Counted from the stretch's first letter, positions 6,651 through 14,718 are shown. The stretch: 20,569 nt of DNA from Chloroflexota bacterium (GCA_026389745.1 JAPLHG010000038.1:1-20569), one strand, 5' to 3'. A program made the numbers and translations. Notes: generated by a model from the sequence alone, not told the origin.

Positions 6651-7961
6651 TCAGGATGAAGCACAGTCTTTACAGGCGGCATAAATGTTATTAAACAATT
6701 TCTCTATTTTATCCAATGGTGTTGAAGCAAAAGCAATCCTCAGTAGATTCTTTTCGCTGTAGCAAATCACCCCAGTGTTATATTTTTTCAATAACAAATC
6801 CCAGACTTTATCCACATTCAAATTTTTCAGCCGGACACACATAAAATACCCGGAGTTAAACGGCAACTCTTCAAAATACGCTTTATATTCTTTATGAGCC
6901 GTAAGGACCTCTTTGCATTTTAAATACCGCCCCTTCAGCTTCTCTTTATTGCTCTCCTTTTCTTTCTCATGGGTTCCGGATTGCAAGGCATTCAAAAAGA
7001 GCGATTGGGACAGATGGGGGGCATTGGAGATGGTCCCCCTGACAGCTCCCGCCGTTTTATCTTCCAGCGCTCTATACAACTCAACACTGCCGTTTTTTAT
7101 GCCGTAGGTTATGAATCCCACGCGGAAACCCCAAGCGTATTCTTCTTTAGTGATACCATCGACTTTTATGGCAAGCAAGTTCTCATGGGAACGAGCCAGC
7201 TGCGAGAACAGCGATTCGGTAAAAGTGCCATCTTCAAAGTTGAACCCGAAATAAGAGTCATCCAGAATGACAATTAATTTATTGCCGGCTTCCGCCGCCT
7301 CCGTCAAGACATTTGTTATCTCTTCCCCTTCTCCCCTTGTAGGCGTATAGCCGGAGGGATTATTGGGAAAATTTAATAACACTATTTTCTTCCCGAGGGG
7401 CTTTGCATTGACTGTTTCTCTGAACGAATCAATGTCGAACGATTTGTTTTTGAAAAAGTTGAAGAATTTTAGTTCAGCACCGTATCCATTGGTAAATACC
7501 AGGTCATAATTTTCCCAGTAAAGGTCGGCGAGAATAACACTATCCGTTGCCTCGGTAAACAGATAACCCGCCATACTTAGCCCGTGGGTGACTCCGCAAG
7601 TAACCACCGGCAAACTGATTTCTGCTGTTCCGAGAGAAGGATTTTTCCCCCTGATTAGCTCTTGCCATTTATCTCTTAGCGGCTTGATGCCTTCACTCGG
7701 GGCATAGGGGAATGCATCTTTGGTATCGAGTTCGAGGCGGCGGGCAAGGCTGGGCAAAACCATAGGTTTACCATCATCTTCGTAGGCAGTGCCTATTGTG
7801 GCATTAATTTCCTTGCCCTTGGCCGCTATCCCCTGCGCTAAGATTCCTTTCCTGGGGAAATAAATCCCCTTCCCTTTTCGGGATAACAATTCATACACGG
7901 TTGAGTTGTGAGCCTTTATGATATGGTTGAGTTCCTCTGCTTGTGGGTTTAGTCCCGCCAT
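6651..7961 (-). CDS. PLP-dependent class I/II aminotransferase
   Basis: This 436-residue fold-type I PLP enzyme is cytoplasmic and transfers amino groups between an amino acid and a 2-oxo acid. The substrate is not clear; aromatic or aspartate-type is the usual guess for this branch. Visible motifs are N-F-P-N-N-P-S-G-Y-T-P-T (substrate carboxylate and PLP region), D-D-S-Y-F-G-F (the PLP-pyridine Asp and adjacent Tyr), and the Schiff-base lysine K272 in D-G-I-T-K-E-E-Y-A-W-G-F-R-V-G. The frame is open further upstream to a TTG at 8009, but the start at 7961 is preferred: GGGAGG lies 8 bases before this ATG, and a perfect TATAAT (8004-7999) overlaps the upstream extension, placing transcription start inside it. 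It is monocistronic by spacing (253 bases downstream, 508 upstream of the neighbouring hppA start). Confidence 0.88.
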   Translation of the reverse strand: MAGLNPQAEELNHIIKAHNSTVYELLSRKGKGIYFPRKGILAQGIAAKGKEINATIGTAYEDDGKPMVLPSLARRLELDTKDAFPYAPSEGIKPLRDKWQELIRGKNPSLGTAEISLPVVTCGVTHGLSMAGYLFTEATDSVILADLYWENYDLVFTNGYGAELKFFNFFKNKSFDIDSFRETVNAKPLGKKIVLLNFPNNPSGYTPTRGEGEEITNVLTEAAEAGNKLIVILDDSYFGFNFEDGTFTESLFSQLARSHENLLAIKVDGITKEEYAWGFRVGFITYGIKNGSVELYRALEDKTAGAVRGTISNAPHLSQSLFLNALQSGTHEKEKESNKEKLKGRYLKCKEVLTAHKEYKAYFEELPFNSGYFMCVRLKNLNVDKVWDLLLKKYNTGVICYSEKNLLRIAFASTPLDKIEKLFNNIYAACKDCASS

Positions 7962-7998
7962 GAGTGTATCCTCCCGATTTTCAGGTTCGCTATCTAAC

Positions 7999-8031
7999 AT
8001 TATACCCAAAGAATACTGACTAACATAGTCA
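7999..8031 (-). promoter_or_regulatory. Aminotransferase promoter with palindrome over the -35 region
   Basis: A perfect TATAAT lies at 8004-7999 on the minus strand, but there is no good -35 box at the expected distance. That place is taken by a 15-base palindrome, TGACTA-ACA-TAGTCA (8017-8031). A weak -35 with a strong palindrome suggests an activator-dependent or repressed promoter. The start of transcription should be near 7992, about 30 bases before the ATG at 7961. Confidence 0.5.
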
Positions 8032-8408
8032 TGCCGCTACTATTATTATTCAACTATCCAGCCACGCTCACCAAATTTGAAAATAGCGGAAAAGAGACGG
8101 AACCCCGTCCCCACGGCTCACCATCCGAATCCCCTTTCTGCGCCAGGATTTTTACTAAATAATTTTCGCCTAATTGTTTATTTTACAGGTTTCCTTAACA
8201 AGAAAATTCCCTTTTGCAATTCTTGAGCTAACTAGAGATTGAAGATTTGCCAATTGCATGAGCCCAAAACTCTGGCTGATACCCTTAAGAATCTCCTTGC
8301 CAAAAACATTATGGCTTGCTACAATAGTTGTAACACTCCCCCCAGTTATAACCTCCAATATATGCCACGTTCGTCTTATTGCACTATTGGCGTAAGTATT
8401 ATTCGCAA
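8032..8408. other. Intergenic stretch without a supported gene
   Basis: No RNA gene or convincing coding region is visible. A small hairpin, GACGG-AACC-CCGTC (8096-8109), is followed on the minus strand by TCTTTTC. A minus-strand frame of 81 codons (8170-8415) begins at TTG with no ribosome-binding site and overlaps the hppA -35 box, so it is not called. Confidence 0.5.
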
Positions 8409-8437
8409 TTGACAACTCATAATTGGATCAGCATAAT
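8409..8437 (+). promoter_or_regulatory. Near-consensus sigma-70 promoter for hppA
   Basis: A perfect TTGACA (8409-8414), a 17-base spacer and CATAAT (8432-8437) predict a start near 8444 and a leader of about 74 bases. The leader contains a possible 7-bp hairpin (TGGGGGA with TTTCCCA, near 8463-8482, using two G-U pairs) and ends in AAAAGGAG, 5 bases before the ATG at 8518. Confidence 0.72.
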
Positions 8438-8517
8438 ATTAAGAAGTGTGTATTTAAGCAACTGGGGGAGTTTGCTTTCCCAAAGGGTTACTTTTAAGTC
8501 TTAGAAAAGGAGTATAA

Positions 8518-10959
8518 ATGGACTGGAACATTCTTGGGCTTGCACGACACGGGCTCAATTCTTTTGAGCAAGTTGCCATTGTCGGCGTAGTAGTCGTGGC
8601 ACTCCTCGCCTTGCTGTACGCCTGGTTACTGCGCGGTAAAGTGATGAAAAAGGACAAGGGTACCGCCAAGATGCAGGAGGTATGGAATGCCATCCGCATC
8701 GGAGCAGATAGTTACCTGGCGCGGCAGATGCGGTCAATCCTGCCGGCCATTGCCGTTCTGGCGGTAGCATTATTCTTCAGTGTCTACGTTGTCCTGCCCA
8801 GCCAAGAGGCACAGACAGAATTTGGCAACAACGCCAGAATCATCATCGCTATCGGACGAAGTCTGGCATTTATTGTCGGCGCCACGTTCTCCATGTTAGT
8901 GGGGCAGCTTGGTATGCGCATGGCAATCCAGGCTAGTGTACGTTCCGCAGCCGCCACGAAACATGGGCTTAATGAATCGCTATCAATTGCTTACTACGCC
9001 GGCACCATTACCGGCATGTTGACCGATGGTCTCGGTTTACTCGGTGGCACTATTATCTTCATCATCTTTGGTAGGGCAGCACCGGATGCACTGCTCGGTT
9101 TCGGCCTGGGCGGCACATTACTGGCGCTGTTTATGCGTGTCGGCGGTGGCATTTATACCAAGGCGGCTGATGTCGGTGCGGACCTGGTCGGTAAGGTCGA
9201 AAAAGACATCCCCGAAGACGACCCGCGTAATGCCGCTGTAATTGCTGACCTGGTCGGTGATAATGTCGGTGACTGCGCCGGGATGGCGGCTGACATCTTC
9301 GAAAGCTACGAAGTCACCATCGTCTCCTCGATGTTACTTGGTATCGTGCTGGTAGCAATTACCCACAACCTCATGTGGATTGTCTACCCGTTACTTATCC
9401 GCGGAGTGGGTGTCATCAGTTCCATCCTGGGAACATTCGCTGTCCCCATCTGGCAGAAATTCCCACTTAAATTCCTGCGCGCTCATGATGCCGAAGAGGC
9501 CATGTTCCGTTCATATGAAGTCTCCAGCATTAACACTGTTTTTTGGGCATTCATTATCGGTATCTTTTACGCCCACGAGTGGAGACTGGCAGTGCTCACC
9601 ACCATCGGTGTTGCTCTATCAGTCGTGTTTAATCCGCTCACCTCGGCGTTCACAGCGACTAAGTCCAAGGCTGTCAAAAGCATCGTCAAAGCTCACAGTA
9701 CAGGCCCTGCCACTACCATACTCTCCGGTCTTTCGGTGGGAATGGAATCCAGTGTTTGGGCAGCGTTAGTCATCGCCATTTCTTTTGTAGGCGCTTTGCT
9801 ATTGTATGGCGGGGCAGTAATTCCTCAAGATATCCTGACAAATCTTAAACTGCCCAACCTTCCGTTTTATGTTCTGTATGGCGTAGCAATGATCGGTATC
9901 GGTATGCTGAGTCAGACCGGTAACAACGTCGCCATGGACTCGTTCGGACCCATTTCAGACAATGCCAATGGAATTGCCGAAATGTCCTGGGGAGACCAGC
10001 ATGACGAGCAAACCAAGAAACAACGTCAGATTATGGCTGACCTAGATGCCGTAGGCAACACGACGAAAGCCATCACCAAGGGTATTGCCATCGCCTCAGC
10101 CGTCATCGCCGCGGTAGCCCTTTTTGCATCCTACATCACAGATGTCGGTAAGGTCCAGGGACAATTGGGCATGACAGTACTGTCCGCTATCCGCGTCTCC
10201 GACACCCGTGTGTTCATTGGCTTGTTATTGGGCGGCGCTCTACCATGGTTATTCAGTTCACTCTCAATCAATGCCGTGAGCCGCGCCGCTGGGCATATTG
10301 TGGAAGAAGTCCGACGTCAGTTCCGCATACCGGGAGTGATGGAGGGAAGTACCAAACCCGATTATGCGAGGGTAGTCAACATCTCTACCCAATCAGCGCA
10401 GAAAGAATTGATTCCGCTAGCTATCATTGCTGTCATTACTCCTATATTGGTTGGCTTGGTCTTTCATGTAGAAGCCCTGGGTGGCTTTCTGGCTGGTATC
10501 ATTATCAGTGGTCAGTTACTAGCAGTTTTTATGGCTAACGCCGGTGGCGCCTGGGATAATGCCAAGAAGTCTATTGAAGACGAACCTCGCGACCTGAAAG
10601 CCAATACCGGTAAAGGGAGTGAGCGGCATAAGGCCAGTGTTGTAGGCGATACAGTCGGCGACCCGCTCAAAGACACGGCTGGTCCCGCACTGAACCCGAT
10701 GATTAAGGTCGCCAATCTTGTTAGTTTGATTGCCGCCCCCATCATTGTTAAATACAGCACTGGACTTAACTGGGTAGTGGTTGTTATTGCTGTCGTTATG
10801 TTAGGGGCAGTTGGCTGGGCTATCATGCAGAGTAAGCGTGAAGCGCCGGCACTGGTGCCTGTTGCTGACACCAAAGCGGTAACAAGCGAGGCAAGCATAC
10901 CAGCTAAAGATGTCAAGCATGCGCCTGGAAACAAGCATGCGCCTCCCAAGAAGAACTAG
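8518..10959 (+). CDS. hppA: Membrane-bound K+-independent proton-pumping pyrophosphatase
   Basis: This 813-residue polytopic protein (about 16 membrane segments) couples hydrolysis of cytoplasmic pyrophosphate to H+ export. The family hallmark D-V-G-A-D-L-V-G-K-V-E lies around 217-227, followed by D-D-P-R-N and G-D-C-A-G-M-A-A-D-I-F-E-S-Y-E. The second catalytic segment, G-D-T-V-G-D-P-L-K-D-T-A-G-P, is near 710-723. The K+-dependence signature is G-N-T-T-K517-A-I-T520: Lys and Thr at these positions define the K+-independent H+-pumping group, whereas K+-dependent enzymes have Ala. The protein is somewhat longer than many bacterial members because of a Lys/Ala/Pro-rich C-terminal tail of about 40 residues. 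That tail contains a hexapeptide repeat (K-H-A-P) encoded by an 18-base tandem repeat (10914-10944). It is single-gene, with a strong promoter and terminator. Confidence 0.97.
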   Translation: MDWNILGLARHGLNSFEQVAIVGVVVVALLALLYAWLLRGKVMKKDKGTAKMQEVWNAIRIGADSYLARQMRSILPAIAVLAVALFFSVYVVLPSQEAQTEFGNNARIIIAIGRSLAFIVGATFSMLVGQLGMRMAIQASVRSAAATKHGLNESLSIAYYAGTITGMLTDGLGLLGGTIIFIIFGRAAPDALLGFGLGGTLLALFMRVGGGIYTKAADVGADLVGKVEKDIPEDDPRNAAVIADLVGDNVGDCAGMAADIFESYEVTIVSSMLLGIVLVAITHNLMWIVYPLLIRGVGVISSILGTFAVPIWQKFPLKFLRAHDAEEAMFRSYEVSSINTVFWAFIIGIFYAHEWRLAVLTTIGVALSVVFNPLTSAFTATKSKAVKSIVKAHSTGPATTILSGLSVGMESSVWAALVIAISFVGALLLYGGAVIPQDILTNLKLPNLPFYVLYGVAMIGIGMLSQTGNNVAMDSFGPISDNANGIAEMSWGDQHDEQTKKQRQIMADLDAVGNTTKAITKGIAIASAVIAAVALFASYITDVGKVQGQLGMTVLSAIRVSDTRVFIGLLLGGALPWLFSSLSINAVSRAAGHIVEEVRRQFRIPGVMEGSTKPDYARVVNISTQSAQKELIPLAIIAVITPILVGLVFHVEALGGFLAGIIISGQLLAVFMANAGGAWDNAKKSIEDEPRDLKANTGKGSERHKASVVGDTVGDPLKDTAGPALNPMIKVANLVSLIAAPIIVKYSTGLNWVVVVIAVVMLGAVGWAIMQSKREAPALVPVADTKAVTSEASIPAKDVKHAPGNKHAPPKKN
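10914..10944 (+). repeat. 18-bp-period tandem repeat in the hppA 3' end
   Basis: CAAGCATGCGCCT occurs at 10914-10926 and again at 10932-10944. The 18-base period preserves the frame and duplicates K-H-A-P in the C-terminal tail of the pyrophosphatase, suggesting recent slippage in a poorly constrained tail. Confidence 0.8.
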
Positions 10960-10976
10960 ATAATCTCGTTTGAAGT

Positions 10977-11023
10977 AAAAATAATGGCGGCCGGGTGGGA
11001 AGCCAGGCCGCCATTATTTTTTT
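10977..11023 (+). terminator. Strong intrinsic terminator after hppA
   Basis: AATAATGGCGGCC (10980-10992) pairs perfectly with GGCCGCCATTATT (11006-11018). Three more A-T pairs extend the stem base, and a T-run follows to 11023. The A-run on the left side makes it potentially active on the minus strand as well, where it would lie after the possible small ORF at 11052-11219. Confidence 0.92.
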
Positions 11024-11051
11024 GGCCAACACGCTCTCCCCACCAAATCGC

Positions 11052-11219
11052 TTAATTCTCCGTAGGAATACGGCCACCAAATCTCCTCTCCCTACCCTGA
11101 TGGAGAAATCTACAACCACACGCCGCCGTCAGTTCCGGAGCCATGAGAATAACTGCTTCTTTGCTAAAGATACCAATCGCAGCGAAGGCAGAGAGGTCTC
11201 CGAAGTCTATGGTGTCCAT
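11052..11219 (-). CDS. Possible small protein of unknown function
   Basis: This frame encodes 55 residues starting at an ATG (11219-11217), with GAGAGAGG 8 bases upstream, and stops 28 bases before the bidirectional terminator after hppA. The first half is hydrophobic (A-A-I-G-I-F and A-V-I-L-M-A), the second basic (R-F-L-H-Q-G-R-E-R-R-F-G-G-R). No family is recognised and no convincing promoter was found. A 21-base perfect hairpin (11239-11259) lies just upstream. It may be a real small gene, a dispersed repeat or chance. Confidence 0.3.
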   Translation of the reverse strand: MDTIDFGDLSAFAAIGIFSKEAVILMAPELTAACGCRFLHQGRERRFGGRIPTEN

Positions 11220-11268
11220 CTGTATTACCTCTCTCGGCTGTGATGCCTTTGGCATCACACCTCTCTGC
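11188..11268. repeat. Cluster of inverted repeats with two alternative pairings
   Basis: GCAGAGAGGT (11188-11197) is the exact reverse complement of ACCTCTCTGC (11259-11268), and its core can also pair with ACCTCTCT at 11227-11234. Between the two partners lies a perfect 9-bp hairpin, TGTGATGCC-TTT-GGCATCACA (11239-11259). The arrangement would allow mutually exclusive RNA structures on either strand. No gene is read through it on the plus strand, because the next plus promoter starts downstream at 11369. Confidence 0.55.
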
Positions 11269-11368
11269 TTATTTTCTCCCGCTTAGAACGGATAACATAT
11301 TTTTCAGAGAGAACCTCGCATACCTTGGGGACGGATAGGTGGATGTTACGCTCTGAGCCAAGGACATA
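11269..11368. other. Intergenic sequence with no recognised feature
   Basis: Together with the repeat cluster and the uncertain small ORF, this fills the 490-base gap between hppA and the next plus-strand gene. I see no RNA gene or coding frame with a plausible start here. Confidence 0.4.
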
Positions 11369-11397
11369 TTGACTTCTCGAGCCTGAGGTACTATACT
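11369..11397 (+). promoter_or_regulatory. Sigma-70-type promoter for the membrane module 11514-13709
   Basis: TTGACT (11369-11374), a 17-base spacer and TATACT (11392-11397) are near consensus. The predicted start is near 11404, leaving a leader of about 110 bases before the ATG at 11514. A short AGGTT/AACCT hairpin lies in the leader. Confidence 0.62.
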
Positions 11398-11513
11398 CAA
11401 GCCCTGACTCATATTATGAACTTGCAAGGCCTTGATAATACAATTTGAGGTTCCTATTAACCTGCATGGTAGCAAACATACTCAGTTCTTTGTAGTTTGG
11501 GGGGTAGGAACAG

Positions 11514-11984
11514 ATGAAATCATCCAGCCGCTGGTTACTTGTTTCCGGAACCGCTATTGGGATTCTCATTATTGCAGCCACTGTATTGGCGTTGACGATG
11601 ACGGGAGAAAAAAGTGGGACGCTATTAGCAGCAGACACACCGGGGGGCACTGTGCAAAGATTCTTCCTGGCGCTCAAAGCCGAGGATTATGCACAGGCGA
11701 ATAGTTATTTAACGGCTGAAACTCAGATTACAATGTCCTTAGGAGATTTGGATTGGTCATATTACGGCTATCAGGAAAAACCTAACTGGCAGGTTACATT
11801 AGGAAAATCAACCGTGACCGCTAACGAGGCGACGATGGATGTCGTGATAGATAATTTCCGCATCAATACCCCCTTTGATAACCCAATCAAAAGTCATACA
11901 ATTACTTTCCATCTCAAGCAACAAGAAAACCTCTGGAAAATTTATACACCAAACGATTTATGGCAAATATTTGGGTACTATTAA
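11514..11984 (+). CDS. Membrane-anchored protein with NTF2-like (DUF4878-type) extracytoplasmic domain
   Basis: This 156-residue protein has a short basic N terminus, one hydrophobic segment at about 8-29 that serves as signal anchor, and an exposed domain starting near T42-P-G-G-T. The segment V-Q-R-F-F-L-A-L-K-A-E-D-Y-A-Q-A-N-S-Y-L resembles the first helix of NTF2-like or DUF4878 domains, where a small protein cups a ligand pocket. The end (L-W-K-I-Y) fits the final strand of that fold. There is no lipobox cysteine. Enzymatic function cannot be assigned. The start codon follows TAGGA. It is separated by only 18 bases from the large DUF5671-like gene, so the two are probably one operon. The family assignment is from pattern only and is tentative. 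Confidence 0.8.
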   Translation: MKSSSRWLLVSGTAIGILIIAATVLALTMTGEKSGTLLAADTPGGTVQRFFLALKAEDYAQANSYLTAETQITMSLGDLDWSYYGYQEKPNWQVTLGKSTVTANEATMDVVIDNFRINTPFDNPIKSHTITFHLKQQENLWKIYTPNDLWQIFGYY

Positions 11985-12002
11985 GCTACGGAGGCGTATC
12001 TA

Positions 12003-13709
12003 ATGAACACGACAAAACGGTTCTTTTTCTACGCAGTCTCCCTCATCACTTTGGGGATGCTCGCCACAGGCGTAAGCACGATTCTTACCCTGTGTTTCAG
12101 TCTATTGAGCAAACAGGAAGTGATATCACAAGTTGGGGGCAGGAGTTTTGCACTGGAAACGCTCAGCCTGAGCATCCCGATGTTAATCATCGGCGGAGTG
12201 CTCTGGGTTTTCTTCTGGAGAATCATCCAGAAAACCGCTTCAGGAAACACCACTGAAACGGGCTCGGCAATTAGAAATTGGTACTTGAACCTCATTCTCT
12301 TGGCGGCAATTTCCACGGCTATTCCGGCTGCAGCGCAATTCCTGCAGTGGCTCATGCAAGGCTGCCCGGGAACTCAGTTTTCATCGGGATTATTGTCTAT
12401 GCTCATAGTGGCTGGTGCCATATGGGTCTATCACTATCGTGTGGAAGAGAAAGAAGGGCAGCTCTCGTCCGTAGCGAAGACCCTGAGGCGATGGTACACT
12501 TATATTATCTCAACTTGGGGATTAATCTGGCTCTCTGCCAGCCTTGTGCAACTGCTTTACACTGCCATCGTACATCTACCTGTCTGGGGAACTGGCACAA
12601 TCCAAGGTGCATTCTGGGATTACCCGGTTCGTAGTTATTTAACCGGTATCTTGCTCGGAGGAGCGATATGGGCGTTTCATTGGCTTAAACTGGCCAGGGG
12701 TGATACCGCATCCACTCTCCGTCAGGTCTATCTCTACCTCATTGCCATATTCGGTGGCGTTACTGCTGGGCTCACCGCTTTAATCATTTCACTGTATAAG
12801 GTTTTCTATTTCGCCTTCGGTGGTCAGACTAACTACACGGGCTCTTATTTCCAGTTTTTCGGCTGGACAATCCCTACAATATTAATAGCGTCCACTATCT
12901 GGGCATATCACCGAAAAGTAGCAGAGGAAGAGACTGAACAGGTAAAGAACCTGCGGTTTTCGTACCAGCGCCTCCATTCCTACCTTATGTCACTGATTGG
13001 ATTGAGTACCTTAGTCTGGGGATTAATCGAATTGCTTAGAATCCCGCTTGGGTTATTGGTTAACTCTCTTAGCCAGGCGACGGTCATTGGCAGCAGTGTT
13101 TTATGGAAGGGTTATCTCGGTCTGTGTCTGGCGCTGTTACTGGTGGCAACACCCGTCTGGCTATACTACTGGAATAAGATAATCAAAATGGTAGCCGCCG
13201 GCGGCGTGGAGGAGCGGAGCGCCAGAACACGGCGTATTTACCTCTATTTGATTCTGGGGGTGGCAATTGTAACACTGGCGGCAGACTCAATAAATATCGT
13301 CTATCAGGTGCTCAACGGTCTGCTTCAGGGAACATTCGGGGTGAGTGTCCTTAGAAATTCCGACTGGAGCTTACAAACTATCATCATAGCGTTGCCGGTA
13401 TTGCTTTATCACTGGAATATTTTGAAAAGTGACCAGCGTTTGGGAGTAGAGACGGTTATCCTGCGGGAAAAGACGGTTACAGTACTGGCAGGGGAAGAAG
13501 CTGTAGACTTGGTGAACAAAATCGGGGAAAGGCTTGGTTCCCGTATGCGTCTGCTGCGTTATCGCGGTCAGCCAGCGGAGCAACTACCGGAATTTTCCGA
13601 CGAAGAAATTAATAAACTCATCAGTGACATACGGGCGGCTTCAACCTCAAGGGTAATGCTGGTGATTGCCGACAAGCGAATTCAGGTGTTACCTTACGAA
13701 GAGAAGTAA
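12003..13709 (+). CDS. Polytopic membrane protein with six DUF5671-like repeats and a soluble C-terminal domain
   Basis: This 568-residue protein is built of six related units, at about 4-78, 88-150, 160-232, 237-312, 320-398 and 409-478. Most units open with an Arg-aromatic pattern (R-R-W-Y-T-Y, R-Q-V-Y-L-Y, R-R-I-Y-L-Y), continue with a hydrophobic helix, and close with W-V-Y-H, W-A-F-H, W-A-Y-H or Y-H-W before a charged loop. This matches DUF5671-type membrane domains, whose function is unknown. I estimate about 18 membrane segments. The last ~90 residues (from ~480) are soluble and alternate strands and helices, ending in V-M-L-V-I-A-D-K-R-I-Q-V-L-P. The ATG at 12003 has GGAGG 8 bases upstream. 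It is the second gene of the module begun at 11514. Confidence 0.88.
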   Translation: MNTTKRFFFYAVSLITLGMLATGVSTILTLCFSLLSKQEVISQVGGRSFALETLSLSIPMLIIGGVLWVFFWRIIQKTASGNTTETGSAIRNWYLNLILLAAISTAIPAAAQFLQWLMQGCPGTQFSSGLLSMLIVAGAIWVYHYRVEEKEGQLSSVAKTLRRWYTYIISTWGLIWLSASLVQLLYTAIVHLPVWGTGTIQGAFWDYPVRSYLTGILLGGAIWAFHWLKLARGDTASTLRQVYLYLIAIFGGVTAGLTALIISLYKVFYFAFGGQTNYTGSYFQFFGWTIPTILIASTIWAYHRKVAEEETEQVKNLRFSYQRLHSYLMSLIGLSTLVWGLIELLRIPLGLLVNSLSQATVIGSSVLWKGYLGLCLALLLVATPVWLYYWNKIIKMVAAGGVEERSARTRRIYLYLILGVAIVTLAADSINIVYQVLNGLLQGTFGVSVLRNSDWSLQTIIIALPVLLYHWNILKSDQRLGVETVILREKTVTVLAGEEAVDLVNKIGERLGSRMRLLRYRGQPAEQLPEFSDEEINKLISDIRAASTSRVMLVIADKRIQVLPYEEK

Positions 13710-13792
13710 CCGAATCGATTAGTCCTGCAATATGTGAATGGTAGCCGTCAACAGGCAGACACTGAACTCAAAAAGTCCAAATATAGTCGATT

Positions 13793-14717
13793 CTACGCTT
13801 CATCCACAGTAAAGGGAATGACTTCGTCGATTGCCTGAGCATCACAGAAGAGCATTACCAGCCTATCCATTCCCAGCGCAATGCCGGCGCACTCGGGAAT
13901 ATTTGAGAGGACTCTCAGGAATTTTTGGGGCATCGGTGCAATTCTGTTCTGTTCCTGTTTGATTTGTTCGGCTTCCTTAAGAAAACGCGCCTCTTGCTCT
14001 CGCCGGTCGGTAAGCTCACTGTAAGCATTTGCCAGTTCCAGGCCACCGATGAACACCTCAGCGCGTTCCGCAACATCTGGACTGCCGGGCTTCAGTCTTG
14101 CCAGCGACGCCATCGGGGCAGGATAATCCATCAGCACGGTTGGGCGGGACGGGTTCAGGTTGGGGATGACTTTCAAAACCATGTCTTCATCAAAACGCCG
14201 CGCCTCCGGTTCAATTACCGGGTCCCAGCCAGCCATTTTTTTGAAAGCCTCAGATATTGTAAATCTCAGCCATGGAGGCTCCAGGTCAATCTTTTTGCCA
14301 CGGTGACGTAGCGTAGTACCCATTCCGAGCTTGCTGGCAATTGTAGTTACCAATTGTTCTGTATCTCTAATCATCTGCTCGTAGCCGGCGCCGGTACGGT
14401 ACCATTCCAGCAGACTGAATTCGGGATTGTGGTAGCGACCTCGCTCACCTTTGCGGAAACAGCGATTGAGCTGGTAGATTCTATCATAACCGGCAGCGAG
14501 CAATCGCTTCATGTAAAGTTCGGGTGAAGTGGACAAAAACCAACCTTCACTTTCGATAGGGATGATTTCCTTTTCGGGGGCGATAGCAGATGAACGGATG
14601 GGCGTCTCTACTTCCAGAAAACCCTGTTCATTGAAAAAAACACGGGTGACACTATAAATTAATGCCCGGCGTTTCAGATTGGTCGCCAGCTAGGCGCTGA
14701 CGTTCGTCATCCGTCAT
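13793..14717 (-). CDS. epmA: EF-P lysine ligase EpmA-like (class II LysRS paralogue), frameshifted near the 5' end
   Basis: The continuous frame from 14689 down to the TAG at 13793 encodes a class II synthetase catalytic core without an anticodon-binding domain, as in EpmA/PoxA/GenX. Seen in order: F-L-E-V-E-T-P, the segment S-T-S-P-E-L-Y-M-K-R-L-L, R-C-F-R-K-G-E and H-N-P-E-F-S-L-L-E-W-Y, and finally G-I-A-L-G-M-D-R-L (motif 3). EpmA activates (R)-beta-lysine or lysine and attaches it to the conserved EF-P lysine. The natural ATG (14717) lies one base after the efp stop and encodes M-T-D-D-E-R-Q-R-L in another register; the catalytic frame has a TAG at 14692-14690. Removing one base near 14691 would join the two. 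It could be a sequencing error, a recent mutation or a +1 recoding site. Downstream starts would lose the motif 1 region. Confidence 0.85.
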
Positions 14718-14718
14718 T

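Noticed and set aside
7962..8009. Longer N terminus of the aminotransferase starting at TTG 8009
   Set aside because: The TATAAT box of its own promoter lies inside this extension, and the ATG at 7961 has a much better ribosome-binding site.
8170..8415. Minus-strand frame of 81 codons between the aminotransferase and hppA
   Set aside because: It starts at TTG without any ribosome-binding site, overlaps the hppA -35 box and matches no family I recognise. A hairpin downstream (8096-8109) is only 5 bp, so it does not rescue the call.
13712..13793. Inverted repeat GAATCGA/TCGATTC between the DUF5671-like gene and the EF-P ligase gene
   Set aside because: The arms are perfect but only 7 bp with a 68-base spacer, and there is no T-run; too weak to call a terminator.
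14634..14640. Run of seven A (T on the minus strand) in the ligase gene as the frameshift site
   Set aside because: The frame starting at the natural ATG already hits a stop before reaching this run, so the register change must lie upstream, near 14682-14693.
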